From Anaspis maculata (Eukaryota; Arthropoda; Insecta; Coleoptera; Scraptiidae): a DNA stretch of 64,000 nt. The notes under the pieces were generated by a model that was given only the letters and a program-made list of their open reading frames with translations, was not told the DNA's origin and did no database searches. The stretch is taken from NCBI GenBank assembly GCA_949128115.1, contig OX421966.1, forward strand, positions 66,337,416 through 66,401,415, written 5' to 3'. This document shows positions 34,051 to 47,179 of this stretch, piece by piece (position 1 is the stretch's first letter; each line of letters starts with the position of its first letter). Position numbers and translations under genes: made by a program.

Positions 34051-35239
34051 TTACTTCAGAAGACAGAAGACGAGTGTGCGCGCTGATGGCGCGCTGGATA
34101 ATGAAAGGTACTATTCCTGCTGATGATCCGGTATTTTCACACTACTCCGACAACTAATGGTCAAGCTAGATCAGTGGCGGATCCAGAGGGGGGGCGCAGG
34201 GGGCGCGCGCCCCCCCCCTGGACTAAACTAAGGGTTGCAATTATTGCTCTTAGATTGTCAGGATGCTTTTCCATGTTACAATATTCACTCGAGTATCTTT
34301 CACTACGCGTATTACTATTCGACTCTCAATGTACACAAATACCACTCAGTCAACCCATCGAGTCAGTGGCTGGTGGCCGGTGGCCTTCTTCTATATTCAC
34401 ACAACACGTATCAAACTACCCTAATAAACTTTCCAAAAACATCACACAAAACGCGCCCCCTGCGCCTTTCTTCTCGCCCGCGACAAACAAAGAATTCACA
34501 TCTGGTATCCATACTCACTATCATAAAACACACCAACTCACCTACCTGCCGGAGTGCCTGCCTGCCTAACACAATAAATATTCGATGAAAAACAGACTAA
34601 ATGGTACATAAGATTCCAAAAACGACGACAGTCAAAACTGAAAAGCCATTATACCTACCTATCTTCTCGAATAATTATACATATGATTGTTCAATTAGGT
34701 ATTAAACTTAAGGTTGCTTCTGGATGAGTTGCTTGTTACTTCGGCTTTCGGCATAATCGGAGAGACTCAATTATTGTAATTGTATAATTCTTTTGAATCT
34801 TAAATTATAGATACAATACCCGGAAAAAACTGGCCGGTGTGCCGATGTGGAAAGCCGGGTCTAGTACAAGTAGTACTTATACAGGGTGTTCCATGAGGAA
34901 ACCGACATAGCTTAAGGGTAGGTCCAGTTTTTCTAGAGGAACTAGGATTTCGCTTTGAAATTTTTCTATCGCTTTTCGTTTTGATGTTACAGGGTGAATC
35001 ATGTATTTTGTCGAAGTTTTTGATGAGCTATATCTTCCGAATGGCTTATTGAATTGAACTGAAATTTGATAGGTATGATCTCCTAATGATAGCTAATTAG
35101 TCCGGATGCTAGTTGCATAAAATGGAATGAACCTTGCATTTTTTGATGAGAAGATGCTACTTGGTGGAAATGCTCTTTGCATCATACTCTTCCGATCCAG
35201 AAAGGTAGCCATCAGCGCCATCCATGCAGGCAGCGTATA

Positions 35240-37173
35240 CAGGGTGAAACAGAAAAAAAATGTTGGAAAATTATATTTAAATAACCGTGGCATGTGGAGA
35301 CCTGTAATTCACCACATACATTGATTGTTTTATGCTTATAGAGTCGCAGTAAACTGCTCTTGATTACCTTGAACCGTCTTTGAAATGTAGGGGAAAAACA
35401 GAAAAAAAAACAAAACCACTCTTTTCTCCATAAATAAGTGATTCTTAGAGATATTGACACAATACTTGGTATTTCCACAAAAAGTATTGTTAGAAATGAT
35501 ATGAGCTGGGTAGCCAATTCCTAAGCAAACTATTTCCAGAAATACGATTGTCAACTTTTTTTTCCTCTTGAGCACCATCTTGAATCTGCCCTGTGAGGCA
35601 TCGTTGGAAAAGTGATTGGTTATCATAATAATGGTAATATTTAATCATTGCATCGTAAAAACAACCTCCTCGTCATAATTTAGTGATCTCTTCGGCGGGA
35701 AAGAATTGCCATTCGCGTATTTTCTGACTCTTCGGAGATTTAGTGCCCATGATAGCATTGGCAACATCTGGAATGGTAAAATATGTTACGCATTATGAAC
35801 CTTGATGTACTTTGAGGTAGCCTACCAAGTTTTTCAATCATCAATTGAAAGGTTTGTTCTCAAAGGCTGTTTGAACAAAATTTTATTAATTTTTTTGTGG
35901 AAAATGCAAAGTATTGGATCTTTCACCCTCATTTGATCCCTCGTTGAGGAAAGCCTGAAACCGAAAGTCTGCAAAAATTTTATGCTGATGGTTCACTGAG
36001 AACTGCTCTTCAATGTGTAGTTGTCAAAATCTGCATAGTTGCGTTCAGATTCCAGACAGAGAGCGACAAAGAAGTTCATGCAGTGAAAAAAGACACAACT
36101 TTTAATGCAACGGAGAAATCCCGGAAATGTCCCTTTTAGATAGGCTTCCCGCAATACACAGGTTCTGTGAGACTCTCAAGCGTGGGTGAAAGGCTTGAAA
36201 CATTACTAACTTAAGGCTCTAACAGTGTACCAAATTGCACATCTATGTTTTCAAAAGCAAGGTCTCCAAACAGCTTTTAGTCTAGCTCTGGGCTAGTTTT
36301 CTCTCTACTGTAATTTATGTCTTTTTTTACTGCATGAATTTCTTTGACGCTCTCTGTCTGGAATCTGAACGCAACTATGCAATTTTTGACAACTTAACAT
36401 TAAAGAGCACTTCCAACTGAAACATTATCATAAAAAATTCCGAGACTTTCGGTTCCAGGCTATCCTCAGTGAGAGATCAAGTAAGGGTGAAAGACCCAAT
36501 ATTTTGAATTTTTCATAAAAAAACGACACAAATTTTGTTCAAACAGCTTTTAAGAACAAACCTCACAATTGATAATGGTGAAACTTGGTAGACTACCTCA
36601 AAGTACATCAAGGTTCATAATGCGTAACATATTTCACCATTCCAGATGTTGCAAATGCCATCATGGGCACTAAAGCTTTGAAGAGCCAAAAAATACGTGA
36701 ATGACAATTCTTTCCCGCTGAAGAGGTCACTAAATTACGATGAGGAGGTTGTTTTTGTGATGCAATGATTTCATGTTACCATTATTATAATAACCAATCA
36801 CTTTTTCAACGATGCCTCACAAGGCAGATTCAAGATGGTGCTCAAGAGGAAAAAAAAGTTGACAATAGTATTTCTGGAAATAGTTGGCCTAGAAACTGGC
36901 TACCCAGCTAATATCATTTCTAACATTACTTTTTGTAGAAATACAAAGTATTGTGTCAATATCTCGAAGAATTATTTATTTATGGGAAAAAGAGTGTTCT
37001 TGTTTTTTTATCTTGTTTTCCCCTACATTTCAAAGACGATTCAAGGTAATCAAGAACAGTTTGCTGTGACTTCATGAGCATAAAATAGTTAATGTATGTG
37101 GTGAGTTACACGTCTCCACATGTTTTGGTTAATCAAATATAATTTTTCAACTTTTTTTTTCTGTATCACCCTG
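35240..37173. mobile_element. Fold-back nested within the 4.1-kb complex
   Basis: It begins CAGGGTGAAACAG and ends CTGTATCACCCTG, with TA on both sides. It lies within the arms of the palindrome 35095-37310, and its own arms pair across a centre near 36200 (cagattccagacagagagcg / cgctctctgtctggaatctg). Frames on the two arms (KRKKKLTIVFLEIV) mirror each other because the arms are inverted copies. Confidence 0.87.
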
Positions 37174-37319
37174 TATACGCCGCCGGCATGAATAGCGCTG
37201 ATGGCTACCTTTCTGGATCGGAAGAGTACGATGCATGGAACATTTTTACCGAGTGGCATCTTCTCATCAAAAAATGCAAGGTACTTTCAACTAGCATCCG
37301 GACTGAATACATTGCACCA

Positions 37320-38790
37320 TAAAGTTGTTCAGAAGTTTTAGGGCCGGACTGATTTTTTCTATTTTCAAAGTTTTTGTTGAAAAAGTCATATTTTTCGATG
37401 TTTTTTTGCAAAGCCAGTATCAGATTCAGAAACTACAGAAAAAATGCTACAAGGAACATCCTTCAATTTCTACGGCACACCCAAAGTCTACCCAGAAAAA
37501 AATATCTTTTGAGATTTGGGTCAGCTGCGATCTAGTGAAAATCAGTCAAGCACTCATTCTTTCACGGATCTTTGAGATGTTTATCCTCTAATTTAATGCT
37601 GTCACGGTTTTTTTTTACTTTTCCACATTAGTATTACTTGGCACGGCAAAAAAGACAAAAGTCCAGGACCGGAATCAAGTCTAGTGAACATTATTTCAAA
37701 AGATCCGATTTTTCAGTATTCAGTTGGAAATTTACAGCATAAAGTTATGGTGAAGTTGCTGAAAAATGCTCTTTTGTCTGTATTTGGAACTTTAGGTCAC
37801 TTTAGAGACCAGCTAAACAAATTTCTCCATTTGTTGATTTCAAGAATACAAATAATTATTTCCGAAACTTTTCGCGAACAAAATAAAAAGAAGCAAGAAT
37901 GATAATTATCTAGAAACGTAATTTTAATGTGTAGAAAACGAACAATATCAATGTTTGTATGTTATGTTTATGTAATGTTCAACAAATTTCGGAAATAATT
38001 TTTTGTATTCTTGAAATCAACAAAATAAGAAATTTGTTTAGCTGGTTTCTAAAGTGACCTAAAGTTCCAAATGCAGACAAGAAAGAAATTATTTCCGAAA
38101 TTTGATGAACATTAACATAAACATAACACACAAAAATTGATATTGTTCGTTTTCTACACATTGAAATGACATTTCTGAATAATTATCATTCTTGCTTCTT
38201 TTTATTTTGTTCGCGAAAAGTTTCGGAAATAATTTTTTGTATTCTTGAAATCAACAAATGAGAAATTTGTTTAGCTGGTTTTTAAAGTGACTTAAAGTTC
38301 CAAATGCAGACAAAAGAGCATTTTTCAGCCACTTCACCATAACTTTGTGCTGTAATTTTCTAACTAAATACTGAAAAATCGGATTTTTAGAAATAATGTT
38401 TACTAGACTTGATTCCGGTCTTGGACTTTTGTCTTTTTTGCCGTACCAAGTGATACTAATGTGAGAATAGTGAAAAAAACCGTGACAGCAATAAATTAGA
38501 GGATGAACATCTCAAAGATCCGTGAAAGAATGCGTGCTTGACTGATTTTCACTAGATCGCAGCCGATCCAAAACTCAAAAGATATTTTTTTCTGGGAAGA
38601 CTTTGGGTGTGCCAAAGAAATTGAAGGATGTTTCTTGTAGCATTTTTTCTGGTGTTTCTGAATCTGATACTGGTTTCCCAAAAAAACATTAAAAGATATG
38701 ACTTTTCTAACAAAAACTTTGAAAATAAAAAAAAATCAGTCCGGCCCTGAAACTTCTGAACAATTTTATGGTGCAATGTATTAGCTACAG
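37320..38790. repeat. 1.47-kb palindrome centred near 38040
   Basis: The left (caccataaagttgttcagaag..) and right (..cttctgaacaattttatggtg) arms pair. Further out-to-in pairs include agtatcagattcag / ctgaatctgatact and ttcgcgaacaaaat / attttgttcgcgaa. A third copy of part of the arm (ttccgaaactttt) occurs near the centre. Confidence 0.87.
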
Positions 38791-39089
38791 TCCAATCCAA
38801 TAAGCCATTCGGAAGATATGACTCATCAAAAACTTCGACAAAATACATGATTCACCCTGTAGCATGAAAACGAAAAGGGGTAGAAGAATTTCAAAGCAAG
38901 ATCCTAGTTCCTCTAGAAAAACTGGACCTACCCTCAAGCTATGTCGGTTTCCTCATGAAACACTCTGTATTATTGGAAATAGAATTTTAGCTGGAATTAA
39001 TTCAAACAAAAATGGTTTTTTCATCACGGCAAGCTTTCAGTCTCCCCTTCAACATGCCAAAAGTCCGCATCCCTGGGACTGCTACAAAT

Positions 39090-39122
39090 CAGTATATAGG
39101 GTGAAAGTTTGTTATTTTTCTC

Positions 39123-39167
<45 letters not shown>

Positions 39168-39440
39168 AAAATTTATGACCGTTTGCTGTGCATCAAGTTA
39201 CAGGGTGAAATGAAAACTATTTTCCATCTTCAATTTTTTTTGGTAGAATTGATATAGATTGAAGCCGGTTTCGGTTTTTTTTTGCGAGCTTATAATGTCA
39301 TGCTGAACATAATATGGGAAGGATACATCCCTGTGACTGATGATTTTCAATTTATAGAGTGAAAATTCATTTTTACGTTTTAATTTTTTTTCTTGGTGAA
39401 ATCGGCTCAAACAACATCTGCGTGTGATTTTTCGGTCCAC
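39090..39440. repeat. Short direct repeats and a 41-T run
   Basis: 39126-39166 is an uninterrupted run of 41 T. Around it, a block with catccctg-gactg and tatag(g/a)gtgaaa occurs near 39070-39110 and again at 39325-39365, with an intermediate acagggtgaaatg at 39200. This looks like a decayed tandem repeat at the inner right edge of the hAT element. Confidence 0.55.
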
Positions 39441-39871
39441 TTAGAGTCTCTAGTCAAACATCTCAAACATAGACATTTTTGCTACAGCTGCATTTCTATT
39501 TGCAGGATTAAATGCTTGGTTAAATTGCCTAAAAAAATTTCGCCTGCGGCGCTTCTGTTCTGGCATTGGTGGCTGTTTGTGGTGTTGTCCGCTTTGTCAG
39601 CAAGTCGCCTTCCTGAATCTGAAAATAACATTTCACCAATAAGCTGGGGCGCCATTTTTCGATCCCTGAATTTCTAGGGCGGAAAATTGCCTAATCCGGC
39701 ACTGGGGGTGTCTCTGCAGTTTACAGCTCATTCTCTAGATATAGGTGTGAAGTTAGGTGTGGGGGGGGGGGTCTCACAGGATAATTAGCCCCGGGTGGCA
39801 GATATGCTAGGTACGCCATTGTGTTGCGCCCCCCCCCTAGCACAAATCCTGGATCCGCCACTGAGCTAGAT

Positions 39872-42800
39872 ACATAATACTCAAATACTGCACAACTCAT
39901 ATTTTTGGTGTATGTGTTATTATATACGACGGATTGTGTCACTTTGTGCCTTATGTAGGTACCTATCTATAGAACGATTATGTAATAGTATATTATATTA
40001 CATACCAAGGTGGAGAGCGTCTTATTACAGCCAAGAGATTCAATATATATTACTGAGGCGTGTCGAGGTGAGATAGAATCCCGTAGGCTGTGATGACGTT
40101 TCACTCCGTGGTATGTATAGGATTTTTCCCACAATAATCCAGTTTAAATGCAAATAATTGGCTTTACTCAAAGTTTTTTGCGTCAAACGTTTTTATCAGG
40201 TAGGCATAGGCAACCTTTTCAAACAACGCATTCATCAACAGTCCGCGCTCCGCGACAGCTATTTAGTATTTAGATCAGATCACCTCTCTTCATACGTCAC
40301 TTTCCGCCCGTGGTCCGAAAGTGACATTATTTTCCAATCTGTGAGGAATCATTCACTTTCCAACTTCTTAAAAGTTAGGAATGTATCGATTGCTAACTCA
40401 TTGTGAATAAAAGGCTTCTCCTGTAAGGTATATGGTATATCCTCTGATAGTTTCGAGAAGTGTATCTTCAATAAAGCTGAATCCAACCCTGTCGCTTTAA
40501 GCTGCTTACTTTTATTGCCCTTCAACTTGGTGGGATTTCCCTATAGGTACCGTGCCCATATCAATATCCCTAATTAGTCTACCTTTATAAACTAGAACTG
40601 AAATCTCCTTTATGCCACGAGAATATATTGACGAATTTCAAAATTAATGCGCCTCCACCTAGGTAACACGTGTCGTCATCATTGTTGCGAGACGAAACGG
40701 ACAGATGTCGGAGGGGCACGCTCACACACAAACACACTAGGTACTTACGGCGTCACCGATACTGATACGGATATGTCATCAAACGAGAAATCAACTCCTG
40801 CACCAACCCTGATGTGTAAACGACCTGGTCGTTTGCACAAGTTGCAACAACTTTGAGTTTTGTTTGAATAATAAACCGGAACGTGACACATACGCATTAA
40901 TTTTTAACACACGTGTCCGGGTATGGTGGAGAGCTTTCGGTCCACGTTGTGTTTGGACAGGGTCCTCAGAATGCGTGTGCAGCGAAGGTATAATAGGTAA
41001 AGTCGGTTTCCGAAACACCCCGCATTCTGTCCACAAACCCATTCCGGCAAGGAACCGGGAAGTCGGGAGCCGCATCTGGGTTTTGCGTGTTTAAAAACGC
41101 ACCTACGTATACACATTATGGGGGGTGGTGTTCCGAAATGGGCGTGTAGTGTCAACAATCGGGGGTGTGAAATTTCTCCTGAGCACGTGGAAGATATAAT
41201 TTAAGTTTGTCATTGTCTCGAAGTTTGTATAATCTCGTACAAGACGTGATTTTACAAGATGTTCTAAATCCCCCAGAGTGCCAGAAAAATATTGAAAATT
41301 GCTACTATATTCACTTCGACTACCTACGACTTTTGAAATGAGCCACGAACTTGGAGACCCCGATTCGGGTATAAACTACAAACCCTTACAATTGGCGGAG
41401 GAGCCAATCGATAGCTTGCGAAATTCATATACGGGAAGTTTTAAGTTGTTGGACTTTTCCAGAATTCTTCCAGTTAGACAAAACTTGAATACGTACATGT
41501 TTGTTGTTGAATTGTTCATAGGTAATCGTACTCGAACGTACCTAGATTTCATTTCCCAGTTATTTTGCCGTGTTCGTCTTTTAGTAAGCCGTACTTTATG
41601 CAAAAGAAGAATAATCACTCCCCTGTCCTGTACATGAATGAATCCCAGAATCGAGTTACGGTAACTTGTTCAGTAATAACTGAGCTTCCAGTCTTATCTC
41701 AATTAGGTCTTCTAATTACTAGAAACTCGCCTGGGCTTGACCCTTCACCCTGTGAAACCCCTGTTCGTGATTAGAGCTAGCATCCGCACGTTCCCCTCAT
41801 TCTGCTCCCGCTTCCCTCCTCTCCGTTCTCTCCCCATGCATCTCCCGAAACAAAACAAAAAATTCTCGAACTCCCTGTTCGAGAACCCTCTCCCCGATGT
41901 CATACCTCTTTACGTACACTCACTACACTCACGTCGCACGTGTGTGAGCGACGGCTTGGGCCGCTTGCGTACAGATGGCGTTCGCTGTGCGCTTTTTTAA
42001 ATCGCGTCTGGCCGTGGAAAAATCACGGCGATTCCCAGAGGACGCTGCACTCTGGTCCGGCTGGAATTTCGCGCTCTCGGCTCCCGGCCGCCCCGGTCGC
42101 TGGCTGCTGGATGGAAATTGCTGGAAATTGGACAATAAAAGCGCACGGGCACACGTTTCGGATTTTAATTGCACGGCTTTTTCCACGCATTGCCCTGCTT
42201 TCGACTAATTACCTACCTGCAAACGAGAGAGCGTATAGGTATGGGTATATCCAGGTAGAGCATACAGGTATTTTAGGTGCAGGTAGGTATTCGGTGTGAG
42301 GTTTTAATGATTGTATTGTCAAGGGTGCGAAGGTGTCAGGTCTCAATTAGGCAAGAACGACATTTTGAAATCAAATCTCCTATTGAGTAGCTGGATTGAA
42401 TCACGCCACATGATAACAAAAAGTTTAAGATTGGAGAGCTGGTATTTCCATCTCCAAATTAAGTTCTTTGTAACATTATTCGGCAAATAGACGCTTGTAA
42501 CGATTTTATTTTCCGCGCGAGGTATAGTCTACTTTGTATGTAGGTACGTAGGTACTTAGGTACTAAATTACAGAGTAGGTACCTAGGCATTTCAAATACA
42601 CCGCGCGTGAACCGATAAGAGTTGGTGTTCGGCTCAGAGGCATCGAGATAGAAGCGAACGGTTTTTGAGTGGGGTTTCTTTCAATAGACGATGAAAAAGA
42701 GACGTCGTATAAAATTCACGTGAATATTTAAAAATCCCTGGCCATCGTGGATTTTCCGAATTTTGGTGGGCCATCCGTGCCAGATCTGACCAGATTCTTC

Positions 42801-44227
42801 TTTGAAATAAGTGCCCGATGTGCTGGGGTAAGATATTTATTGATTAGGTATTCAAATTATGTCCACGTCGAAATATCGTGAAATTCCGTCTATCTGTCTG
42901 CAAGGTCTGAGGCAGGATCGAGAAATCCGCACGACGACGTACACGCAACTTTACTTATCGATATCATCATTCATCTTTATTCATCTTTACTTTTTAACAA
43001 CGGTTCCATCATCTGTATTTCCGCATCTGTATTTTCTCCACCACGCTGTACACCCGTCAGCATTTGTCAGCATCGCCGTGACGCCGACAGAAATCTTCTT
43101 GTCCCTGCTGGAGCTACGCATTGTCTCGAAATTCTCCTCGATAGGACTCCGTCCGCAATCTGACCGAGACGTCAGCACCAAGCAGCGAGACAGCAATATT
43201 TTCCGAGGCACATTCCAGGGCGACGCTCCTGTCCGTGAGAATTTTACAATAATTATCCACTAACCTTAGGAATTTAGGTATTTTAGAGAACAGTATACGT
43301 ACCAATTTTTATTTCCGCACAAGGTTTGCGCCTAAAAACTGACACCGATTGCTTGGGCCCAAGATTTCTGTGACAGACGTCACTATTTAAGATAGGTCGT
43401 AGCTTGTAGTTTCTTTAATTTACAAAAATGCCCGGGGGGTGTGTTTGATAAGCTCTCACCATTGAGCTTCTCGCGTCCAAGGATTGTCGTCACGGGACGG
43501 CTCAGGATTAACAACGATACGCTACGAATAAATACGAAATTATTTCACTCAGTTCAACATTTCTAAAAATTCATATATCAACATTTATTATTATACAAAA
43601 CCAATCTAAATTTTCATTAAATAGTCAAAACTAAAATTTTGTTGTAACTCTTTAATTACTCTCAAATTAATAGTTGTCCTTCACTTTAACATCTACTTCA
43701 GTTTTGCTTAGTAGCTACGTCTTACTATAGCACGTTTGGGTTGGGGTAAACCAGGGTAGACTCCCCCGAAATAAAGCTTCACACCAACATTTCTGGTTGG
43801 CGCGATATGAATTTATGTTGTGTGACGTGCAAGAAAAAAACCCACGACCCGCTCTAACCAAAAAGCTGAGTGCCGTTCGCCAAATGTAGTGGAATTTTCC
43901 AAAAATAAGAAAAGGACATTGCACGCTATCAGTCGTCTTTCCTCCTCCTAATGAAATCATTCCGTCGGATAACTCGACTATTCCTCTGATAAACTCAACG
44001 AATGCTTGAACAACCAATAAGTTTTTATTTGATGGATTGGTATCTGGTATCAATAAATAAGGTCAGATCTGTTTCAAGAATTTTTCAATGTCCTATTTCC
44101 CCTTTATAAAGCTGGATTTTGCGAAACGATCGAGCTTATGGTCGATCGTAAGACAAATCCTCTGGATTTGATGGAATATCAACTTGTCTCTCAAAATGCA
44201 AGTATCCACATCCGACTTCTAACGCCA
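39872..44227. other. Largely unique sequence with CpG-rich patches, no identifiable gene
   Basis: No paired element ends were found here, in contrast with the rest of the window. GC and CpG rise around 40640-41120 and especially 41930-42200 (ggccgcttgcgtac, ctcggctcccggccgccccgg). Frames of 80-135 codons occur (41299-41637, 41940-42299, 42859-43263) but overlap frames on the other strand and match nothing I know. Repeated taggtacctac motifs mark 42240-42300 and 42540-42580. It could hold a promoter or 5' exon; this is not shown. Confidence 0.5.
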
Positions 44228-44461
44228 GTTCCACAAAAAAGATGATCAGCGGTCAAGGCTGATTGCAGATTAACTGAACTTTCTTTCTTTTCTGGTGAAT
44301 GCTAGGTGGTTACTCACAAAAAATGCCTGAAATCTGTACCAGACCCATCATCTTTCCATTATTAAGGAATAAACCAGCATTTCCATTGATCATCAGTCAG
44401 CTACAAATTGAAAAACAAAAATCGCAAATCAACTAATCTCGTATTATCTGTTCTGTGGAAC
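44228..44461. mobile_element. 234-bp MITE with GTTCCACAAAA ends, copy 2
   Basis: It has the same ends (GTTCCACAAAAAAGATGATC and GTTCTGTGGAAC) and interior as 22258-22482, with a few small insertions, in the same orientation. Confidence 0.86.
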
Positions 44462-44586
44462 CGACCCCGTGTAATTCAAGTTCACTTTATAGTTTATATT
44501 CTCGGTATGTACTCATTCAAGGAATGAAAAAAAAAACAGCGGTAGCAATTTCAATAAAAAAAGAAGTTGCTTGCCTGCATTTTGTA

Positions 44587-47097
44587 CAGGGTGAGTCATT
44601 GATATGGGCGAGCTCAATTACACCTATGCCATTATTGATATCGAAATGAACCACACGGCACTGCAAACAGGAGGTCAAAGTGCAGTTTGTGAAATTATTC
44701 TGCTCTATACAGGGTGCCCTATTTTTGCAGAGCAGTTTTTGAACGAGCTTTCTTGAATGGCACTCCCTGTACATTTTTGCATATTTGGATTTGCCTTTTC
44801 TCAGGCATTACAAATACGTTTAGTTTTTGCACTTTGCTCCAACCGTTCAGAAGTTATTAATTTTTTTCGAAAAATTGATGCGTTTGTAGGCATTTACTAA
44901 ATAAATCACAAGGCACTTGGGTTTTAGGTTATCAGGTTGGGGCTTTCCTCATGTTTAAGCAATAGGATAGGGTATCTTTTGGCGGTAACTGCCGGCTGTG
45001 ACACATTGATTTTGGAAAACTTTGAAGGGCCATAACTTCATGTTTCAAATAGCACCCCCTATTTTTTATTTCTCACTTGTATCAAGCGTCTCATTTTACA
45101 TTTTTGTTACCAATTATGTCTATTTATCAAAAGTTGATAGTTTGGAAAATAATTTGGTTCTTCTAAAAACTGGACAAAAATTTCATCGATTGAACTTACC
45201 GTGCAATGAAAATCAACCAATTCTGACAACCAATGTCAAAGTGCTTCTATTATACGTCACTTTCACATTTTGACAAGAAATGTTGTCATTTTAAACAGTT
45301 TTTACGATTGCAAATGTAGTAGTGAATGTTATCACTATTGATTTGTTGCACTACCTCAATTGATGATATTCTAGTTCCTTGTTCCGTCATTTTGAGTTTT
45401 ACTATTTATACATAATAATTTCTTGTCAAAATTTGAAAGTGACGTACAATAGAAGTCATATTGACGTTGGTTGTCAGAATCAGTTGATGCAGTTTGGATT
45501 TAGAATTAGTTTGATTTTTGAGTTGATTACTTGATCCGGTGCCATGGCCTGCGAAGTCACCTGACTTGACTAGCCCGATTTTTTTTTTCAGGGTTTTGTT
45601 CACGATCGGGGAAAATATGCTGGAAATAATCAGAGAGGCTTTCCGTAGCATTCTTTATTTTCACTTGATAATTTCTTGTCAAAATTCGAAAGTGACTACA
45701 ATAGAAGTCACTTCGACATTGGTTGTCAAAAATAGTTGATTTTCATTGCACGGTAAGTTTAATCGATGAAATTTTTGTCCAGTTTTTAGAAAAATCAAAT
45801 CATTTCCAAAACTATCAACTTTTGAGAAAAAACTGCTTCGCGATATTCTCCGTTTTCGGCTATGACAATGCCTCGCTCAGATTTCTCCATTACCCTCAAG
45901 TACCTTCACTTCGACATCTCCATCAGAATTATAAGAATCTTAGCTCAAATTCGTTTATGTTGTAAGAAGAAGTACAGATTTACTTATAATGGTGTCTCAT
46001 ACCAAGTCAATGCAGAGGAACTCTGCACAATTTGTAATTTGGGAAGTTTGGAGACGCTGGAACATCTTTTCTTTGAGTGCCCCTTGTACGTGGGTCTGCG
46101 GGGCGGGCTTTTGGGTGAAGTATCGGACATGGGCAGACTGTACAGTCACATTGATGGCATTTCTGCTTCCGGGGCAAAGAGATTGGTAAGCTTCGTCACT
46201 GATGTCCTTAGCTTGCGAGCCTTCGTTCTGAACGAATAGGGGATATTTTTTTATTCATTGTTATTTATTTTTTATTCTTTATTTTGCCTTATTCTGTCCG
46301 CACATAAATATTTTGTATATTGTATCATTTTGGCTTTGTTTGAGTTAGAGTTTTTCTTATTTATGTTACTTATCATATTACTTTGTGTTTAGTTGATCCG
46401 ATTGTCTCAATAATTCCAGGTTATTAATTTTTTTTTTTTATTTTGGGTTGGAGAGTCCACACTCTTGCTATAGAACTGTACATAGTTTTTGTAATAAGCA
46501 ATGAATATTATTTATTCTATTTTTTTATATATTTTGAGAAAAAACATAGAAAGTAAAGAGATGTGAAATGAGACGCTTGATAAAAACAAGACATAACAGA
46601 GAGGGAGTGCTATTTGAAAAGATTAAGTTATGGCCCTTCAAAGTTTACAAAAATCAATGTGTCACAGCAAGGTGATACCGAAACGGAGATAGGCGATATT
46701 ACCGCCAAAAGATATGCTATCCTATTGCTCAAACATGAGAAAAGTCCCAACCTAATAACCTAAAAACCAAGTGCCTTGCGATTTATCTAGTGAGTGCCTT
46801 TAACCGCATAATTAAAAAAAAAATTAATAACTTCTGAACGGTTACAGCGAATTGCAAAAACTGAACAAATTTGTAATGCCTGAGCAAGGGCAAATCCAAA
46901 TATGCAGAAATATACAGAGAGTGCCATTTAAAAAAGTTTGTTTAAAAACTGCTTTGCAAAAATGGGGCACCCTGTATAGAGCAAAATAATTTTACAATTT
47001 GCACTTAAACCTTCCGTTTGCAGTGCCCTTTGGTTCATTTCGATATCATCAATGGTGTAGGTGTAATTGAGCTCGCCCATATCAATGACTCACCCTG
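44587..47097. mobile_element. 2.5-kb CAGGGTG-type fold-back containing a LINE fragment
   Basis: It begins CAGGGTGAGTCATTGATATG and ends ATATCAATGACTCACCCTG. Left TA is at 44585-44586; the right flank is altered to CA. An inner pair (ctatacagggtgcccta at about 44705 and ggcaccctgtatag at about 46970) shows a second layer. The arms pair through agcgtctcatttta / gaaatgagacgct. Three copies of the attgacaaccaatgtcaaagtg-type block (45230, 45470, 45720) lie near the left arm. Confidence 0.84.
45862..46239 (+). pseudogene. LINE (non-LTR retrotransposon) ORF2 3' end
   Basis: The last roughly 90 codons before a TAG stop contain AEELCTICNLGSLETLEHLF followed by FECPLY, the CxxC...ETxEHxxFxCPxY Zn-like tail typical of ORF2 C-termini in jockey/CR1/I-type LINEs. 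RT and endonuclease domains are absent, so this is a 5'-truncated copy. An AT-rich 3' stretch follows to about 46550. It sits near the centre of the surrounding fold-back. Confidence 0.82.
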
Positions 47098-47179
47098 CAC
47101 TGAACCAAAAGTGTACATGAATACAATAAAAAGCTACATTGAGACTATGAATTCGGTTATCGTTTTTCAGCCGATGAAC

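Larger units (their letters stand above)
34882..38967. mobile_element. 4.1-kb nested fold-back complex inside the hAT element
   Basis: The outer ends are CAGGGTGTTCCATGAGG and CCTCATGAAACACTCTG, with TA at 34880-34881 and 38968-38969. The outer arms pair (34882-35090 with about 38780-38967, including a second cagggtgaatcatg / catgattcaccctg pair). Between them lie two complete palindromes side by side, 35095-37310 and 37320-38790. Confidence 0.88.
34172..39863. mobile_element. 5.7-kb hAT-type element with 8-bp target duplications
   Basis: It starts CAGTGGCGGATCCAG and ends with the exact inverse CTGGATCCGCCACTG, each followed inward by a G-rich / C-rich run. It is flanked by AGCTAGAT at 34164-34171 and 39864-39871. 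The 8-bp duplication and CAGTGGCGG end type match hAT transposons. I find no hAT transposase inside. About 4.1 kb of the interior is a later nested fold-back complex, so the original insert was roughly 1.6 kb and non-autonomous. Confidence 0.93.

Noticed and set aside
35336..35626. 96-codon minus-strand frame with a mirrored copy at 36835-37077, suggesting a conserved protein
   Set aside because: The two are the inverted arms of one palindrome, so similarity comes from DNA arm identity, not selection on protein.
38864..39178. 104-codon frame ending in a Phe run
   Set aside because: The Phe tail is the 41-T tract, and the start lies in a fold-back arm.
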